Position numbers and translations under genes: made by a program | In this document: piece after piece, positions 35,322 through 43,995 of the stretch | How the letters are laid out: every line of letters begins with the position of its first letter | Numbering within the stretch: the stretch's first letter is position 1 | Assembly: GCA_000252525.1 (NCBI GenBank) | Contig: JH611156.1 | Location: 664,909 to 709,108, forward strand | Source: SAR86 cluster bacterium SAR86A | GTDB taxonomy: Bacteria; Pseudomonadota; Gammaproteobacteria; Magnimaribacterales; D2472 | Reading direction: 5' to 3' | Length of the DNA: 44,200 nucleotides | The notes under the pieces: generated by a model | Database searches by the model: none | Told to the model about the DNA's origin: nothing | The model's input: the letters and a program-made list of their open reading frames with translations, nothing else

Positions 35322-36035
35322 ATGGGGAATATGTATAGATTTTTTTTAGTGCCAATTTTGGCTACTTTAATTGCCGGTTGCTCATACATAAATAAAGAAA
35401 TTTCATGCGATCAAATTTTATCTGACACTTATTCAATTTCATCTTTAAACAACTTTGAAAAAAATAAATTTAAAGATTTATTAATTGAGCGTTATCCTAA
35501 ATATGATCAAATGTTTCAAGAAGCATCTGAAGAAACAATGATTGATAAAAATCTACTTGCAGCAATCTCTTTTCAAGAATCACAATGGGATCCAAGAGCG
35601 CAATCAAATATGGGCGTTCGAGGTATGATGATGGTAACTCTTGAAACAGCAGCATTAGTCGGTGTTGAAAAAAGATTAAATCCAGAACAAAACATAAAGG
35701 GTGGCTCAAGGTATTTCGCTATGCTATTAGAAAAAAATAAAGTAGGTATAACTGAGGCTGACAAATTATCTATCGTTTTGGCAAGCTACAATCTTGGACC
35801 AACGAATATTTTAAAAGTTGCTAGCCTTATAGATGAAAATATTGAAAACGTTTCATGGTTGGAAATTGAGGAAAAGTTAAAAACTTTAAAAGGAGAAGAC
35901 CTTAATTTGACCGATAGTGTTTCGTATACTAGAGGCCAACAAGCAATTGATTATGTTGGTCGTGTAAAAGAATACTACCAACTAATGAGTGCACATTCCT
36001 GTGTTCAGCCTAAAGATCAATTAATTTTCTTTTAA
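35322..36035 (+). CDS. Short MltF-like lytic transglycosylase lipoprotein
   Basis: Predicted peptidoglycan-cleaving lipoprotein. The signal ends in LIAGC (Cys19 from this start, Cys16 if translation begins at the ATG at 35331, which has GGGGA just upstream). The SLT domain shows the catalytic glutamate in [13 protein letters not shown], then [13 protein letters not shown] and [13 protein letters not shown], a pattern specific to the MltF family rather than Slt70 or MltC. MltF normally has about 480-520 residues with an N-terminal solute-binding-like regulatory domain; at 237 residues this one lacks it. The 3' end overlaps the convergent uvrB by 26 bases. Confidence 0.88.
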   Translation: MGNMYRFFLVPILATLIAGCSYINKEISCDQILSDTYSISSLNNFEKNKFKDLLIERYPKYDQMFQEASEETMIDKNLLAAISFQESQWDPRAQSNMGVRGMMMVTLETAALVGVEKRLNPEQNIKGGSRYFAMLLEKNKVGITEADKLSIVLASYNLGPTNILKVASLIDENIENVSWLEIEEKLKTLKGEDLNLTDSVSYTRGQQAIDYVGRVKEYYQLMSAHSCVQPKDQLIFF

Positions 36036-38019
36036 GCGAAGTAATTTTATCTCTACAGACAGCAGCTTTCTCAAATTCCATTTTTTTAGCCAAGCCAAAC
36101 ATCTCATCCTCAAGTTTTTGAAGTGTTTCAGTAATGTTCTCTACAGTGTCATCTAAAATCTTAAATGGTACTATTTTTTCAATATCTTCTTTTTTCTTTT
36201 TAGTGTTGCCTTTAATTATTCTTGCGCCTTCCATAATATCTTTGACCTTAGTGGATATAGATTTTGGCGTGATATTATTCTCAGAGTTAAACTTTTCTTG
36301 AATCTCTCTTCTTCTATTTGTTTCATCAATAGCTCGCTGCATTGATCCAGTGACCTTATCAGCATAAAGAATTGCAGTTCCTCTTAAATTTCTTGCTGCC
36401 CTTCCAATTGTTTGAATCAAAGTAGTATCAGATCTCAAAAATCCCTCTTTATCTGCATCCAGAACAGCAACTAAACTGACTTCTGGAATATCCAATCCCT
36501 CTCTTAAAAGATTAATTCCAACTAAAACATCAAATTTTCCAAGTCTCAAATCTCTAATAATTTCAACTCTTTCGACTGTATCGATATCAGAGTGCATGTA
36601 TCTTGCTGAGATATTATTCTCATTTAGATAATCGGTTAAGTCCTCTGCCATTCTTTTTGTAAGAGTAGTGATTAAGACTCGCTCTTTCATTGTTACCCTT
36701 TCATTGCACTCCCCAATTACATCATCTATTTGTGAAGAAGCCGGTCTTATCTCAATATCAGGATCAGTTAGTCCAGTTGGTCTAACTAGTAGTTCTACTA
36801 AATTATCTTGTTTTTCATTTTCGTATCTACTTGGAGTAGCAGATACATATATTCTTTGTGGAGCTAACATTTCCCACTCATCAAATTTTAAAGGTCTATT
36901 ATCTAGAGCTGATGGAAGCCTAAATCCATATTCAACTAGAGTCTCTTTTCTAGATCGATCTCCCTTATACATAGCTCCAATTTGTGGAACTGAAACGTGA
37001 GATTCGTCAATAAAAACAATTGCATCTTTAGGAATATAATCAAACAGGCATGGTGGAGATTCTCCAGGCTTTCTTCCGCTTAAGTAACGAGAGTAATTTT
37101 CTATTCCTTGACAGTAGCCAAGCTCTCTCATCATCTCAATATCATAGTTTGTTCTTTCTTCAAGCCTTTGAGCTTCAACAAGTTTATTATTATTTCGTAA
37201 GAAATCTAATCTCGACTTGAGTTCATCTTTGATGTCTGGAATACAATTTGTAACCGTTTCTTTTGGTGTCACGTAGTGAGTTTTTGGAAAAATGGTTACG
37301 CGTGGTACTTCGTTAATCACAACTCCTGTTAAAGGATCAAACCAAGAAATCCGCTCTATTTCATCGCCAAAAAATTCAATTCTTAATGCCTCTTTATCAG
37401 AATCAGCAGGATAAACATCAACAGTATCTCCTCTTACTCTAAAAGTAGCTCTTCTAAAATCTAGATCATTTCTTGTATATTGAAGAGCAGATAATCTCAG
37501 AACTAAATCTCGCTGCGAGATCATATCGCCTCTATCTAAATGAACAACCATCTTTAAATAAGATTCAGGTGCTCCTAGACCGTAAATCGATGAGACAGTT
37601 GCAACAACTACCGTATCTTTCCTTTCAATGAGTGCTTTTGTTGCAGAAAGTCGCATTTGTTCAATATGCTCATTTATTGAAGCATCCTTGGCTATATAAG
37701 TATCTGATGTTGGTACATATGCTTCAGGTTGATAGTAGTCATAATAAGAAACAAAATACTCAACAGAATTATTAGGAAAAAAGTCTCTGAACTCACCATA
37801 CAGTTGAGCGGCAAGGGTTTTGTTATGCGCCATGATTATTGCAGGCCGTTGAGTTTCCTCAATGACTTTTGCCATTGTGTACGTTTTTCCCGAACCAGTA
37901 ACACCAAGAAGTGTTTGATGTAAAAGACCATCTTGCAATCCAGAAACTAAATTATTAATAGCATCTGGCTGAGACCCAGCTGGTTCAAAATCAGATACTA
38001 CCTTTAATGCTTTTGTCAT
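36010..38019 (-). CDS. uvrB: Excinuclease ABC subunit B
   Basis: DNA helicase-like component of nucleotide excision repair. 669 residues: Walker A GVTGSGKT (39-46), the damage-binding beta-hairpin [17 protein letters not shown]-type FIDESHV, helicase motif [12 protein letters not shown], and the C-terminal UVR motif that binds UvrC (about 630-665). No CTG-N10-CAG LexA box is seen in the short region before its ATG, unlike umuDC in this window. The last 26 bases overlap the transglycosylase gene. Confidence 0.98.
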   Translation of the reverse strand: MTKALKVVSDFEPAGSQPDAINNLVSGLQDGLLHQTLLGVTGSGKTYTMAKVIEETQRPAIIMAHNKTLAAQLYGEFRDFFPNNSVEYFVSYYDYYQPEAYVPTSDTYIAKDASINEHIEQMRLSATKALIERKDTVVVATVSSIYGLGAPESYLKMVVHLDRGDMISQRDLVLRLSALQYTRNDLDFRRATFRVRGDTVDVYPADSDKEALRIEFFGDEIERISWFDPLTGVVINEVPRVTIFPKTHYVTPKETVTNCIPDIKDELKSRLDFLRNNNKLVEAQRLEERTNYDIEMMRELGYCQGIENYSRYLSGRKPGESPPCLFDYIPKDAIVFIDESHVSVPQIGAMYKGDRSRKETLVEYGFRLPSALDNRPLKFDEWEMLAPQRIYVSATPSRYENEKQDNLVELLVRPTGLTDPDIEIRPASSQIDDVIGECNERVTMKERVLITTLTKRMAEDLTDYLNENNISARYMHSDIDTVERVEIIRDLRLGKFDVLVGINLLREGLDIPEVSLVAVLDADKEGFLRSDTTLIQTIGRAARNLRGTAILYADKVTGSMQRAIDETNRRREIQEKFNSENNITPKSISTKVKDIMEGARIIKGNTKKKKEDIEKIVPFKILDDTVENITETLQKLEDEMFGLAKKMEFEKAAVCRDKITSLKRKLIDL

Positions 38020-38048
38020 TTACTTATGTATAAAAAATTACTTATAAT
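38019..38048 (+). promoter_or_regulatory. Candidate promoter of tRNA-Asn
   Basis: TTTACT (38019-38024), 18-base spacer, TATAAT (38043-38048), then a GC-containing discriminator region; expected start near 38055, ten bases before the tRNA. Such GC-rich discriminators are common at stable-RNA promoters. Confidence 0.55.
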
Positions 38049-38064
38049 GCCTTGCTATTAACGT

Positions 38065-38139
38065 TCCTCAGTAGCTCAGCGGTAGAGCAGTTGACTGTTA
38101 ATCAATTGGTCGTTGGTTCGATCCCAACCTGAGGAGCCA
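38065..38139 (+). tRNA. tRNA-Asn (anticodon GTT)
   Basis: Acceptor TCCTCAG pairs with CTGAGGA; D-arm GCTC/GAGC; anticodon stem GTTGA/TCAAT with loop CTGTTAA, anticodon GTT; T-arm with GTTCGAT; discriminator G and encoded CCA. It sits between two minus-strand genes and is followed by a T-rich stretch. Confidence 0.97.
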
Positions 38140-38154
38140 TTTTAAATTTTTTAC

Positions 38155-38571
38155 CTAAGAATTCATAATAAAAAACTTCTTAAGTAAGTTAAAGATATTT
38201 TCTCTAGTTTTTCTGAAAGCATTTTCCGATTGAGCTTTGTTATATGTATCATTATCAGGGTCTTCGTTTGGCCAATGTAAAGTATTAGTTGATTCTGGAA
38301 CAATGGGACAGACTTCTTCAGCGCATAAAGTAATTACATGATCAAGTTTACTCACAAACTCTTTATCAAGGCTTTCAATTGATTTTGTTTTATTACTTGA
38401 AATATCAATGCCAATTTCATTCATAACAAAAATAGCATCATTGTGGACATTTTTTGCTGGTTTGGATCCAGCACTTCTGATGTCATATGACTTTGGAAGC
38501 ATATCTCTAGCTAAGCCCTCAGCAATTTGACTCCTGCCAGAGTTACCAACACATAAAAAAAGAATATTCAT
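38155..38571 (-). CDS. arsC: Low-molecular-weight phosphatase/arsenate reductase-like protein
   Basis: 138 residues of the LMW protein-tyrosine-phosphatase fold. The phosphate loop is CVGNSGRS (Cys7 to Arg13) and the second half has TLCAEEVCP with Cys83 and Cys88, the positions that relay a disulfide in thioredoxin-linked arsenate reductases. The spacing between these cysteines is two residues shorter than in the B. subtilis enzyme. HWPNEDPDN replaces the HWGFDDPA of classical ArsC. No arsenite pump or ArsR regulator lies nearby, so the role in arsenate resistance is inferred. Confidence 0.82.
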   Translation of the reverse strand: MNILFLCVGNSGRSQIAEGLARDMLPKSYDIRSAGSKPAKNVHNDAIFVMNEIGIDISSNKTKSIESLDKEFVSKLDHVITLCAEEVCPIVPESTNTLHWPNEDPDNDTYNKAQSENAFRKTRENIFNLLKKFFIMNS

Positions 38572-38634
38572 TACCCAAAATTGTAGATTATTAAATATAA
38601 GAGTATCTTATAGTTTAAATCATTAATTTTAGAA

Positions 38635-39753
38635 ATGTTAAGAGAAATTAAAGTAGAGGATATGATCGGAAATCTTGAAGGTCGTCTTGGTGATGATGAT
38701 TATTCTGAGCCACTTGAAATACTTATTAATTCTGCAAACAATCACAATAAATTTAATTTGTATGGAGCATTTGCTTTTAAGAATCAACTTAAAGACAGGC
38801 TTAAGATGCGCAGCAGGCTGAATGACTTTATGCAAAATAAAGTGCTTCCCTCTCCAGCTGATCCAATTTTTGTTACTGGATTGCCCAGATCAGGAACAAC
38901 ATTTTTATTTAATTTGCTTGCACTTGATAAAAATCACAGATCTCCAAAGTATTGGGAAATTATGTCACCTCTTCCATTGGTGAAAACTGATTTTGATATT
39001 AAAAAACGTCAATGGAAAATAAACGCCGAACTAAAGTTCGCCAGAACAATAATCCCAAAATTAAGGTACATGCATCACATTAGAGCTCAAACTCCTGAAG
39101 AATGTGAATTACTTGCAACGATTAATGTTAGAAGTTTTGTTTATATGTGTATGGCAAATGTTCCAGAATATGTTGAATATCTTAAAGATTGCAGTTTTAA
39201 TTCTGTTTTTGCATGGCATAAGAAGTTTTTTCAAATGCTTGAATTAAGTGGAAGGCCAAAAAGATGGCTTTTGAAAGATCCCAGTCATATCGGACACATA
39301 CCAGAAATTTTATCAACTTATCCAAACGCAAAATTTATTAATATTCATAGAGATCCCATGGAATCGATTGCCTCTTTTTGCAGTCTTGCAAAAAATATTA
39401 GATCTGCATTCTCAAAAAATGTGAACCCAAAGGAAATTGGTGATGTAATTTTAGATTTTTGGCAACATAATTTAAACAAAGGTATAGAGGCCAAGAAAAA
39501 ATTATCTGAGGATCAAATTGTAGATATAAGTTATTCAGATTTTATTAATGACCCGCTTGTTACCATCAAAAATGTATATATTAAACTTGGTTTAGATATT
39601 GATATTCAAACAGAAAATAGAATGAAAAAGTATCTGTTAGGTCAAAATGAAATAAAAAAACAAAAGCACATATATTCACTTGAAGATTTTGGTTTAAATG
39701 AAGAAAAGATAAATATTCATTTAGAAAACTACATTATGAATAATAATTTTTAA
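38635..39753 (+). CDS. Sulfotransferase family protein
   Basis: 372 residues. The PAPS 5'-phosphosulfate loop is TGLPRSGTTFL (motif at 84-89), and the 3'-phosphate contact region is INIHRDPMESIASF. This is the broad Sulfotransfer_3-type family that transfers sulfate to alcohols, glycans or lipids. A hydrophilic N-terminal segment of about 75 residues precedes the domain. The acceptor is unknown and no sulfate-activation genes are visible in this window. It lies 32 bases upstream of ppiB. Confidence 0.88.
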   Translation: MLREIKVEDMIGNLEGRLGDDDYSEPLEILINSANNHNKFNLYGAFAFKNQLKDRLKMRSRLNDFMQNKVLPSPADPIFVTGLPRSGTTFLFNLLALDKNHRSPKYWEIMSPLPLVKTDFDIKKRQWKINAELKFARTIIPKLRYMHHIRAQTPEECELLATINVRSFVYMCMANVPEYVEYLKDCSFNSVFAWHKKFFQMLELSGRPKRWLLKDPSHIGHIPEILSTYPNAKFINIHRDPMESIASFCSLAKNIRSAFSKNVNPKEIGDVILDFWQHNLNKGIEAKKKLSEDQIVDISYSDFINDPLVTIKNVYIKLGLDIDIQTENRMKKYLLGQNEIKKQKHIYSLEDFGLNEEKINIHLENYIMNNNF

Positions 39754-39785
39754 TGATAAGATAATTACATTAACAAGGAATTTCA

Positions 39786-40403
39786 TTGAATATATATAAA
39801 TTTTCAACTTCATTTTTTATAGCTACATTTCTTATATTAGTTAGTTCTTGTGCTGAAAATAATAATGTTGCCGAAGTTGAACAGCAAAAGGAGAAAGTTA
39901 TGACAGAAGTCATCATAAAAACATCACTTGGAGATATAAATCTTGAGCTAAATAATGAGAAAGCTCCTATTACAGTTGAAAATTTTATATCAATTGCAGA
40001 ATCTGGTTACTATGAGGGAACTATTTTTCATAGAGTCATTAATGGTTTTATGATTCAGGGAGGAGGACTTACTGCTGACATGAGTAATAAATCAAGTGGG
40101 ACAAGTCCTATACAAAACGAAGCAAATAATGGGCTATCAAATGATAGAGGCACCATTGCAATGGCTAGAACTATGGATCCTCACTCTGCAACAAGCCAGT
40201 TTTTTATCAATCATAAGGATAACGGATTTTTAAATCATACTGGAGAAACTTCTCAAGGTTGGGGTTATGCAGTTTTTGGAGTGGTCACAGATGGTATGGA
40301 TGTAGTTGATCAAATTGCAGAAGTTGCAACAGGCTCATCTGGAGCTTATCAAGATGTTCCTCAAGAAGTAATCACAATAGAGTCTGTTGTTATTAGTGAA
40401 TGA
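39786..40403 (+). CDS. ppiB: Peptidyl-prolyl cis-trans isomerase, cyclophilin type, lipoprotein form
   Basis: Proline isomerase that aids folding. From the TTG start (AAGGA six bases upstream) the 205-residue product has a lipoprotein signal ending in VSSC (Cys22) and then a cyclophilin domain close to E. coli Ppi[31 protein letters not shown] and [11 protein letters not shown] second ATG at codon 39 (position 39900) carries its own strong ribosome site and would give a 167-residue cytoplasmic enzyme of the same length as E. coli PpiB. Both products may be made. The stop overlaps the lpxH ATG (ATGA). Confidence 0.95.
   Translation: MNIYKFSTSFFIATFLILVSSCAENNNVAEVEQQKEKVMTEVIIKTSLGDINLELNNEKAPITVENFISIAESGYYEGTIFHRVINGFMIQGGGLTADMSNKSSGTSPIQNEANNGLSNDRGTIAMARTMDPHSATSQFFINHKDNGFLNHTGETSQGWGYAVFGVVTDGMDVVDQIAEVATGSSGAYQDVPQEVITIESVVISE
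39889..39893 (+). promoter_or_regulatory. Internal ribosome binding site within ppiB
   Basis: AGGAG within AAAAGGAGAAAG, six bases before an in-frame ATG at 39900-39902. The position is exactly where cytoplasmic PpiB proteins begin ([11 protein letters not shown]). It is stronger than most start signals in this window. Confidence 0.6.
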
Positions 40404-41110
40404 AACCGCGCTTTGTATCAGATATACATTTAAGTGAAAAAAGACCTGATTTAATTAATGCTTTTAAAGCGTTCTTAAATGAGTCTAAAGAAGCCTGCAC
40501 TCATCTGTTCATATTGGGAGATCTTTTTGAAATATGGATTGGTGATGATGATGATAATTCGTTCCATAAAGATATAAAAACTACTCTTTCAGAATTCGCC
40601 ATAGATGGTCCTGAAGTTTTTTTCATGCATGGTAATAGAGATTTCTTAATAGGTAAGACTTTTGCAAATGAAGTTGGTATTTCTATAATTTCTGATCCTT
40701 ATTCTTTAGATATTAATGGCTTGAAGACGATTCTTAGTCATGGAGATTTTTTATGTACTGACGATAGTGACTACATAGAATTTAGGAATAATGTGAGATC
40801 TGAGGAATGGCAAAAAGATTTCTTAGCTAAAAGCATTGATGAAAGAAATGAAATTGCAAATTTATTAAGATCTGAAAGTAAAAATGCTACTTCTGAAAAG
40901 TCCCTTGAAATAACAGATGCAAATCTTGAAACAGTAAACAATTTCATTCAAGAAAATAACCCAGATATTTTTATTCACGGTCATACACATAGACCAAAAA
41001 TACATCAACATAACTCAACTAAAAGAGTTGTACTTGGAGATTGGGATAAATACGGTTGGTATCTTTCTATTGAAGAAAATAGTCTAAATTTAAAAGAATT
41101 TAAAATCTAA
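40400..41110 (+). CDS. lpxH: UDP-2,3-diacylglucosamine diphosphatase
   Basis: Peripheral inner-membrane enzyme of lipid A synthesis, giving lipid X and UMP. The 236 residues carry the metallophosphoesterase motifs: SDIHLS (about 7-11), [32 protein letters not shown] and IHGHTHRP, which supply both manganese ions. Start overlaps the ppiB stop (ATGA), the same ppiB-lpxH pairing found in E. coli and many gammaproteobacteria. Confidence 0.97.
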   Translation: MKPRFVSDIHLSEKRPDLINAFKAFLNESKEACTHLFILGDLFEIWIGDDDDNSFHKDIKTTLSEFAIDGPEVFFMHGNRDFLIGKTFANEVGISIISDPYSLDINGLKTILSHGDFLCTDDSDYIEFRNNVRSEEWQKDFLAKSIDERNEIANLLRSESKNATSEKSLEITDANLETVNNFIQENNPDIFIHGHTHRPKIHQHNSTKRVVLGDWDKYGWYLSIEENSLNLKEFKI

Positions 41111-41118
41111 AAACAGCA

Positions 41119-41147
41119 TTGTTTTAAACTCAAATATACTGTATATT
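41119..41147 (+). promoter_or_regulatory. Candidate umuDC promoter
   Basis: TTGTTT (41119-41124), 17-base spacer, TATATT (41142-41147). The -10 lies inside the LexA box, the expected arrangement for tight repression. Confidence 0.5.
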
Positions 41148-41156
41148 TATACAGTA
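41137..41156. promoter_or_regulatory. LexA (SOS) box of umuDC
   Basis: TACTGTATATTTATACAGTA is a CTG-N10-CAG site matching the gammaproteobacterial/E. coli LexA operator (TACTG-TATATA-type core). It ends 13 bases before the umuD ATG and overlaps the candidate -10. Confidence 0.93.
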
Positions 41157-41169
41157 TTTAATAATTCCT

Positions 41170-41598
41170 ATGAAAGTTAACTATATCGGAAAAATTTCTG
41201 AAGAAAATCTGCCGGCAATATTTGTGCCCTATTTTCTTGAATCGGTCCATGCAGGGTTCCCCAGCCCTGCTAGTGACTATATTGAAAGCCCTATAGATTT
41301 GAATAAACACTTAATCAAAAATGGTGCTGCCACTTTTTTAGTAAGGGCTCAAGGACAATCTATGGTTGGATCTGGTATAACTGATCAGGCAGTTTTAATA
41401 GTCGATAGAAGCATTAAACCTTCTCACAATAGCATAGTCGTAGCGACTATAGATGGTGAATTTGTATGTAAACGGTTAAAACTCAAACCAAGGATGTGTT
41501 TGATGCCAGATAATCCTGAATACCCTCCTATATTTATAAATCATGGTCAAGAGCTAGAAATAGTAGGAACAGTAACGGCCGCAATTAACAAATTCTAA
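41170..41598 (+). CDS. umuD: UmuD-type SOS mutagenesis subunit
   Basis: Self-cleaving partner of the polymerase V catalytic subunit. 142 residues: a cleavage site Ala28-Gly29 in VHAGFPSPASDY and the Ser64/Lys101 dyad (GQSMVG, FVCKRL), matching Ser60/Lys97 of E. coli UmuD. RecA-assisted cleavage would yield UmuD'. Directly behind a LexA box, with a TAATG overlap into umuC. Confidence 0.96.
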   Translation: MKVNYIGKISEENLPAIFVPYFLESVHAGFPSPASDYIESPIDLNKHLIKNGAATFLVRAQGQSMVGSGITDQAVLIVDRSIKPSHNSIVVATIDGEFVCKRLKLKPRMCLMPDNPEYPPIFINHGQELEIVGTVTAAINKF

Positions 41599-42860
41599 TG
41601 GCTTTCGCTCTTGTTGATTGTGAAAGTTTCTATGCATCTTGTGAAAGAATTTTCCGACCAGATTTAAAAAATATACCTATTGTAGTTCTTTCTAATAATG
41701 ATGGTTGTGTTATTGCTAGAAGTACGGAAGCAAAAAAAATGGGGATTGGAATGGGAGTCCCCTGGTTTAAAGTTAGGGAGAGTTTCTTAAAAGAAAATGG
41801 TCAAGTATTTTCATCTAACTTTACATTCTATGGAGATATGTCAGCTAGAGTAATGAATATACTGGAAGGCTTTGTACCCAGAGTAGAGATATATAGCATT
41901 GATGAAGCATTTTTAGATTTTGATACATTAAAACAAAACTACAATTTATATGACTTTAGTTGTCATATAAGAACTTTGGTAAGACAGTGGACCGGCATAC
42001 CAGTAAGAATTGGAATAGCTCCAAACAAAACCTTAACTAAAATAGCAATCAATGAAATAAAAAGAAGAAATATTCCTACGTCGGTATTACATCTTTCAAA
42101 TAAAAAAGAAATCCGAAATGCCCTAGCACACACATCAGTAGGCAAAGTCTGGGGAGTTGGAAGAAAGCTCACCGAACATTTAAACAAAGCAGGTATTAAT
42201 ACAGCGCTAGATCTTGCAGAAATTAATCCTCAAGGCATTAGAAGAAAATTTAGTGTTGTGCTTGAAAGAACAGTCAGAGAACTAAGAGGTGAAAAATGTC
42301 TTGATATTGATGATGATATTTCTTCGAAGAAACAAATTGTTGTAAGCAGGAGTTTTGGACAAAGAATCTCTAACTTGAAGGAGTTGAGACCAATAGTAAG
42401 CAATTTTGCCGTGAGAGCAGCAGAAAAGCTCAGAAATGAAAGACAAAAATGTTCACAGGTATCAGTTTTTGTAAGGACTAGCCCTTTCAATAGAAACAAA
42501 CCTCAACACTCAGATTTAAAAACAATAGAACTCTTTACTCCCACAAATGATACTAGGGATATCCTTGCAGCAGCAAAAAAAGGCCTATTACCGATATTTA
42601 GATCTGGCTACGATTATGCTAAAGCGGGAATAATCTTAAATAAATTTTCTGATGAAAAGACTAAACAATATTCATTATTTAAGGATCCAAATGAACCTAA
42701 ACAAAATATGCGACTTATGAAATATCTTGATCAAATGAATAATTATGAAACTCAAATTTACTATGCGTCTCAAAATACAAAGAAATGGTCGCCGATGAAG
42801 CAGAACATGACCTCTCCAAAATACACTACAAACTGGTATGAGTTACCAAAAGTAAATTAA
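41598..42860 (+). CDS. umuC: DNA polymerase V catalytic subunit
   Basis: Y-family translesion polymerase. 420 residues with ALVDCESFYASCE and YSIDEAF (catalytic acidic residues), LSNNDGCVIARS, helix-hairpin-helix VWGVGRKLTEHL, little-finger domain beginning near VSRSFGQRI, and a C-terminal QYSLF (357-361) that resembles the beta-clamp-binding motif. Translation is coupled to umuD by a one-base overlap, both under the LexA box. Confidence 0.97.
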   Translation: MAFALVDCESFYASCERIFRPDLKNIPIVVLSNNDGCVIARSTEAKKMGIGMGVPWFKVRESFLKENGQVFSSNFTFYGDMSARVMNILEGFVPRVEIYSIDEAFLDFDTLKQNYNLYDFSCHIRTLVRQWTGIPVRIGIAPNKTLTKIAINEIKRRNIPTSVLHLSNKKEIRNALAHTSVGKVWGVGRKLTEHLNKAGINTALDLAEINPQGIRRKFSVVLERTVRELRGEKCLDIDDDISSKKQIVVSRSFGQRISNLKELRPIVSNFAVRAAEKLRNERQKCSQVSVFVRTSPFNRNKPQHSDLKTIELFTPTNDTRDILAAAKKGLLPIFRSGYDYAKAGIILNKFSDEKTKQYSLFKDPNEPKQNMRLMKYLDQMNNYETQIYYASQNTKKWSPMKQNMTSPKYTTNWYELPKVN

Positions 42861-42870
42861 AAAGAATTAT

Positions 42871-43245
42871 TTAAGATAAATCTAATGCAAATTCCTTAAG
42901 AATAGCAAAATCAATTATTTTTAAGGCCTTCTTGTTTGTTTTTTTTAAGAAAATTTTAGGAGCAAAACCAGATTCATAAGCTTCTTTCCATCTTTCAGCA
43001 CAAAGACACCAGGAATCTCCTTCCTTGAGTCCAGGAAAATTTAAATCTGGTCGAGGAGTAGATAGATCATTGCCTCTACTTTTAGAAAAGTTAAGAAAGT
43101 CATTAGTAACTTTTGCACACACAACGTGCATCCCACGATCAAATTCGTCTGTATGACAAAAACCATCTCTGTAAAAACCAGTTATTGGATTTGTGCAGCA
43201 TACTTCAATAACTTCGTCAAAAACATTGAGCTGTTTGTCTGACAT
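42871..43245 (-). CDS. DUF2237 family protein
   Basis: 124 residues matching the DUF2237 pattern NVFxExxExCxTxPxTGFxRDG, followed by GMHVVCAKVTNDFL, the invariant SRGNDLSTPRPDLNFPGL and GDSWCLCAERWKEA. Five to six cysteines lie in conserved positions, hinting at metal binding or redox. Function unknown across the family. It converges on umuC (10 bases) and is the downstream partner of the 79-residue exported protein. Confidence 0.92.
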   Translation of the reverse strand: MSDKQLNVFDEVIEVCCTNPITGFYRDGFCHTDEFDRGMHVVCAKVTNDFLNFSKSRGNDLSTPRPDLNFPGLKEGDSWCLCAERWKEAYESGFAPKIFLKKTNKKALKIIDFAILKEFALDLS

Positions 43246-43247
43246 AA

Positions 43248-43487
43248 TTAGTTATTGAACTCACAAGTCATTTTAGCTACTACTTCACCTTCTACCTTTA
43301 AATTAACTTTAGCACGACCCTGCATTGTTCCAGAGACAACACATTGTTCGATACTCTCTTCAACAATCATACGCACAATCTCAGTTAATTCCTCAACAGA
43401 AAGATCACTTACTTTTCTTTGATCAGAAAGATCATTGGCAAAAGATAATGTTGGTATAAAAAATATAAAAAATAAAAAAAGCTTCAT
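43248..43487 (-). CDS. Small exported protein, unknown function
   Basis: 79 residues starting at MKLFLFFIFF, a signal peptide ending near LSFA. The start is chosen for the strong GAGGTG site just upstream; a longer in-frame reading from 43544 adds 19 residues that would hide the signal. The mature part of about 60 residues has an acidic helix (SVEELTEIVRMIVEESIEQ) and two cysteines (CVVSG and MTCEF). No family recognised. Two bases from DUF2237 downstream. Confidence 0.7.
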   Translation of the reverse strand: MKLFLFFIFFIPTLSFANDLSDQRKVSDLSVEELTEIVRMIVEESIEQCVVSGTMQGRAKVNLKVEGEVVAKMTCEFNN

Positions 43488-43490
43488 GGT

Positions 43491-43496
43491 CACCTC
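43491..43496 (-). promoter_or_regulatory. Ribosome binding site of the 79-residue exported protein
   Basis: Minus strand GAGGTG three bases before the ATG at 43487; no comparable site precedes the longer in-frame reading. Confidence 0.65.
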
Positions 43497-43561
43497 GCTT
43501 AAGTTTTCAATTGTATAATTATGCATGAGATTGTTAAAAAACAAATATACATCAAGAGAAA

Positions 43562-43882
43562 ATGAATAATTCTAAAGTTTTATATAACCAAAAATGCTCT
43601 ATATGCAATTATGAAATTCAGCATTATAAAAAAAGATCTAGCTTAAGTTTTATTGATTGCAGTGAAATGGAAGACAAATACCTAAAAAAATTACACGTTA
43701 GCTTCGATAACGGTAGTGAATTATCTGGTGTAGATGCATTCATTTATGTTTGGAAAAATACGAAAGGTTATAACTGGTTAGGAAAACTTATAAGCGTTCC
43801 ACCTATTAAGCAAATAGCAAAAATTTGTTACGCGATAATAGCTCAATTGTTATTCTGGAGATTTAAGTTATTTGTTAAATGA
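43562..43882 (+). CDS. DCC-family (DUF393) thiol-disulfide oxidoreductase-like protein
   Basis: 106 residues. The N-terminal VLYNQKCSICNYEI is the family's CxxC segment (Cys12, Cys15); the usual Asp before it is Asn or Gln here. SFIDCSEMED and SGVDAFIYVWKNTKGYNWLG follow the family pattern, with a hydrophobic C-terminal part (about 78-100). It is at the short end for the family. Redox activity is inferred. Its stop codon overlaps the start of the Fur-box-like region. Confidence 0.82.
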   Translation: MNNSKVLYNQKCSICNYEIQHYKKRSSLSFIDCSEMEDKYLKKLHVSFDNGSELSGVDAFIYVWKNTKGYNWLGKLISVPPIKQIAKICYAIIAQLLFWRFKLFVK

Positions 43883-43908
43883 GAATGATAATCAAAATAA
43901 TTATCATT
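43881..43908. promoter_or_regulatory. Overlapping Fur-box-like inverted repeats
   Basis: AATGATAAT (43884-43892) and ATTATCATT (43900-43908) form a perfect inverted repeat with a seven-base spacer. The segment 43881-43899 matches the 19-base Fur consensus GATAATGATAATCATTATC at 15 positions, and the opposite strand gives a second overlapping match of similar quality. It lies about 24 bases upstream of a strong promoter for a ferritin-like gene. Confidence 0.65.
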
Positions 43909-43931
43909 AAAAAAACACCTTATATCAATAC

Positions 43932-43959
43932 TTTACAACAAATATAATTTCATTATAAT
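43932..43959 (+). promoter_or_regulatory. Candidate sigma-70 promoter of the ferritin-like gene
   Basis: TTTACA (43932-43937), 16-base spacer, TATAAT (43954-43959). Start expected near 43966, 30 bases before the ATG. An ATAATTA/TAATTAT inverted repeat (43955-43961, 43971-43977) overlaps the -10 and start. Confidence 0.6.
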
Positions 43960-43995
43960 TAGTGTAATATTAATTATCAAGCGAGGTTTATCATA

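Noticed and set aside
38020-38064. LexA box upstream of uvrB
   Set aside because: I looked for CTG-N10-CAG before the uvrB start because many gammaproteobacteria have one; none is present.
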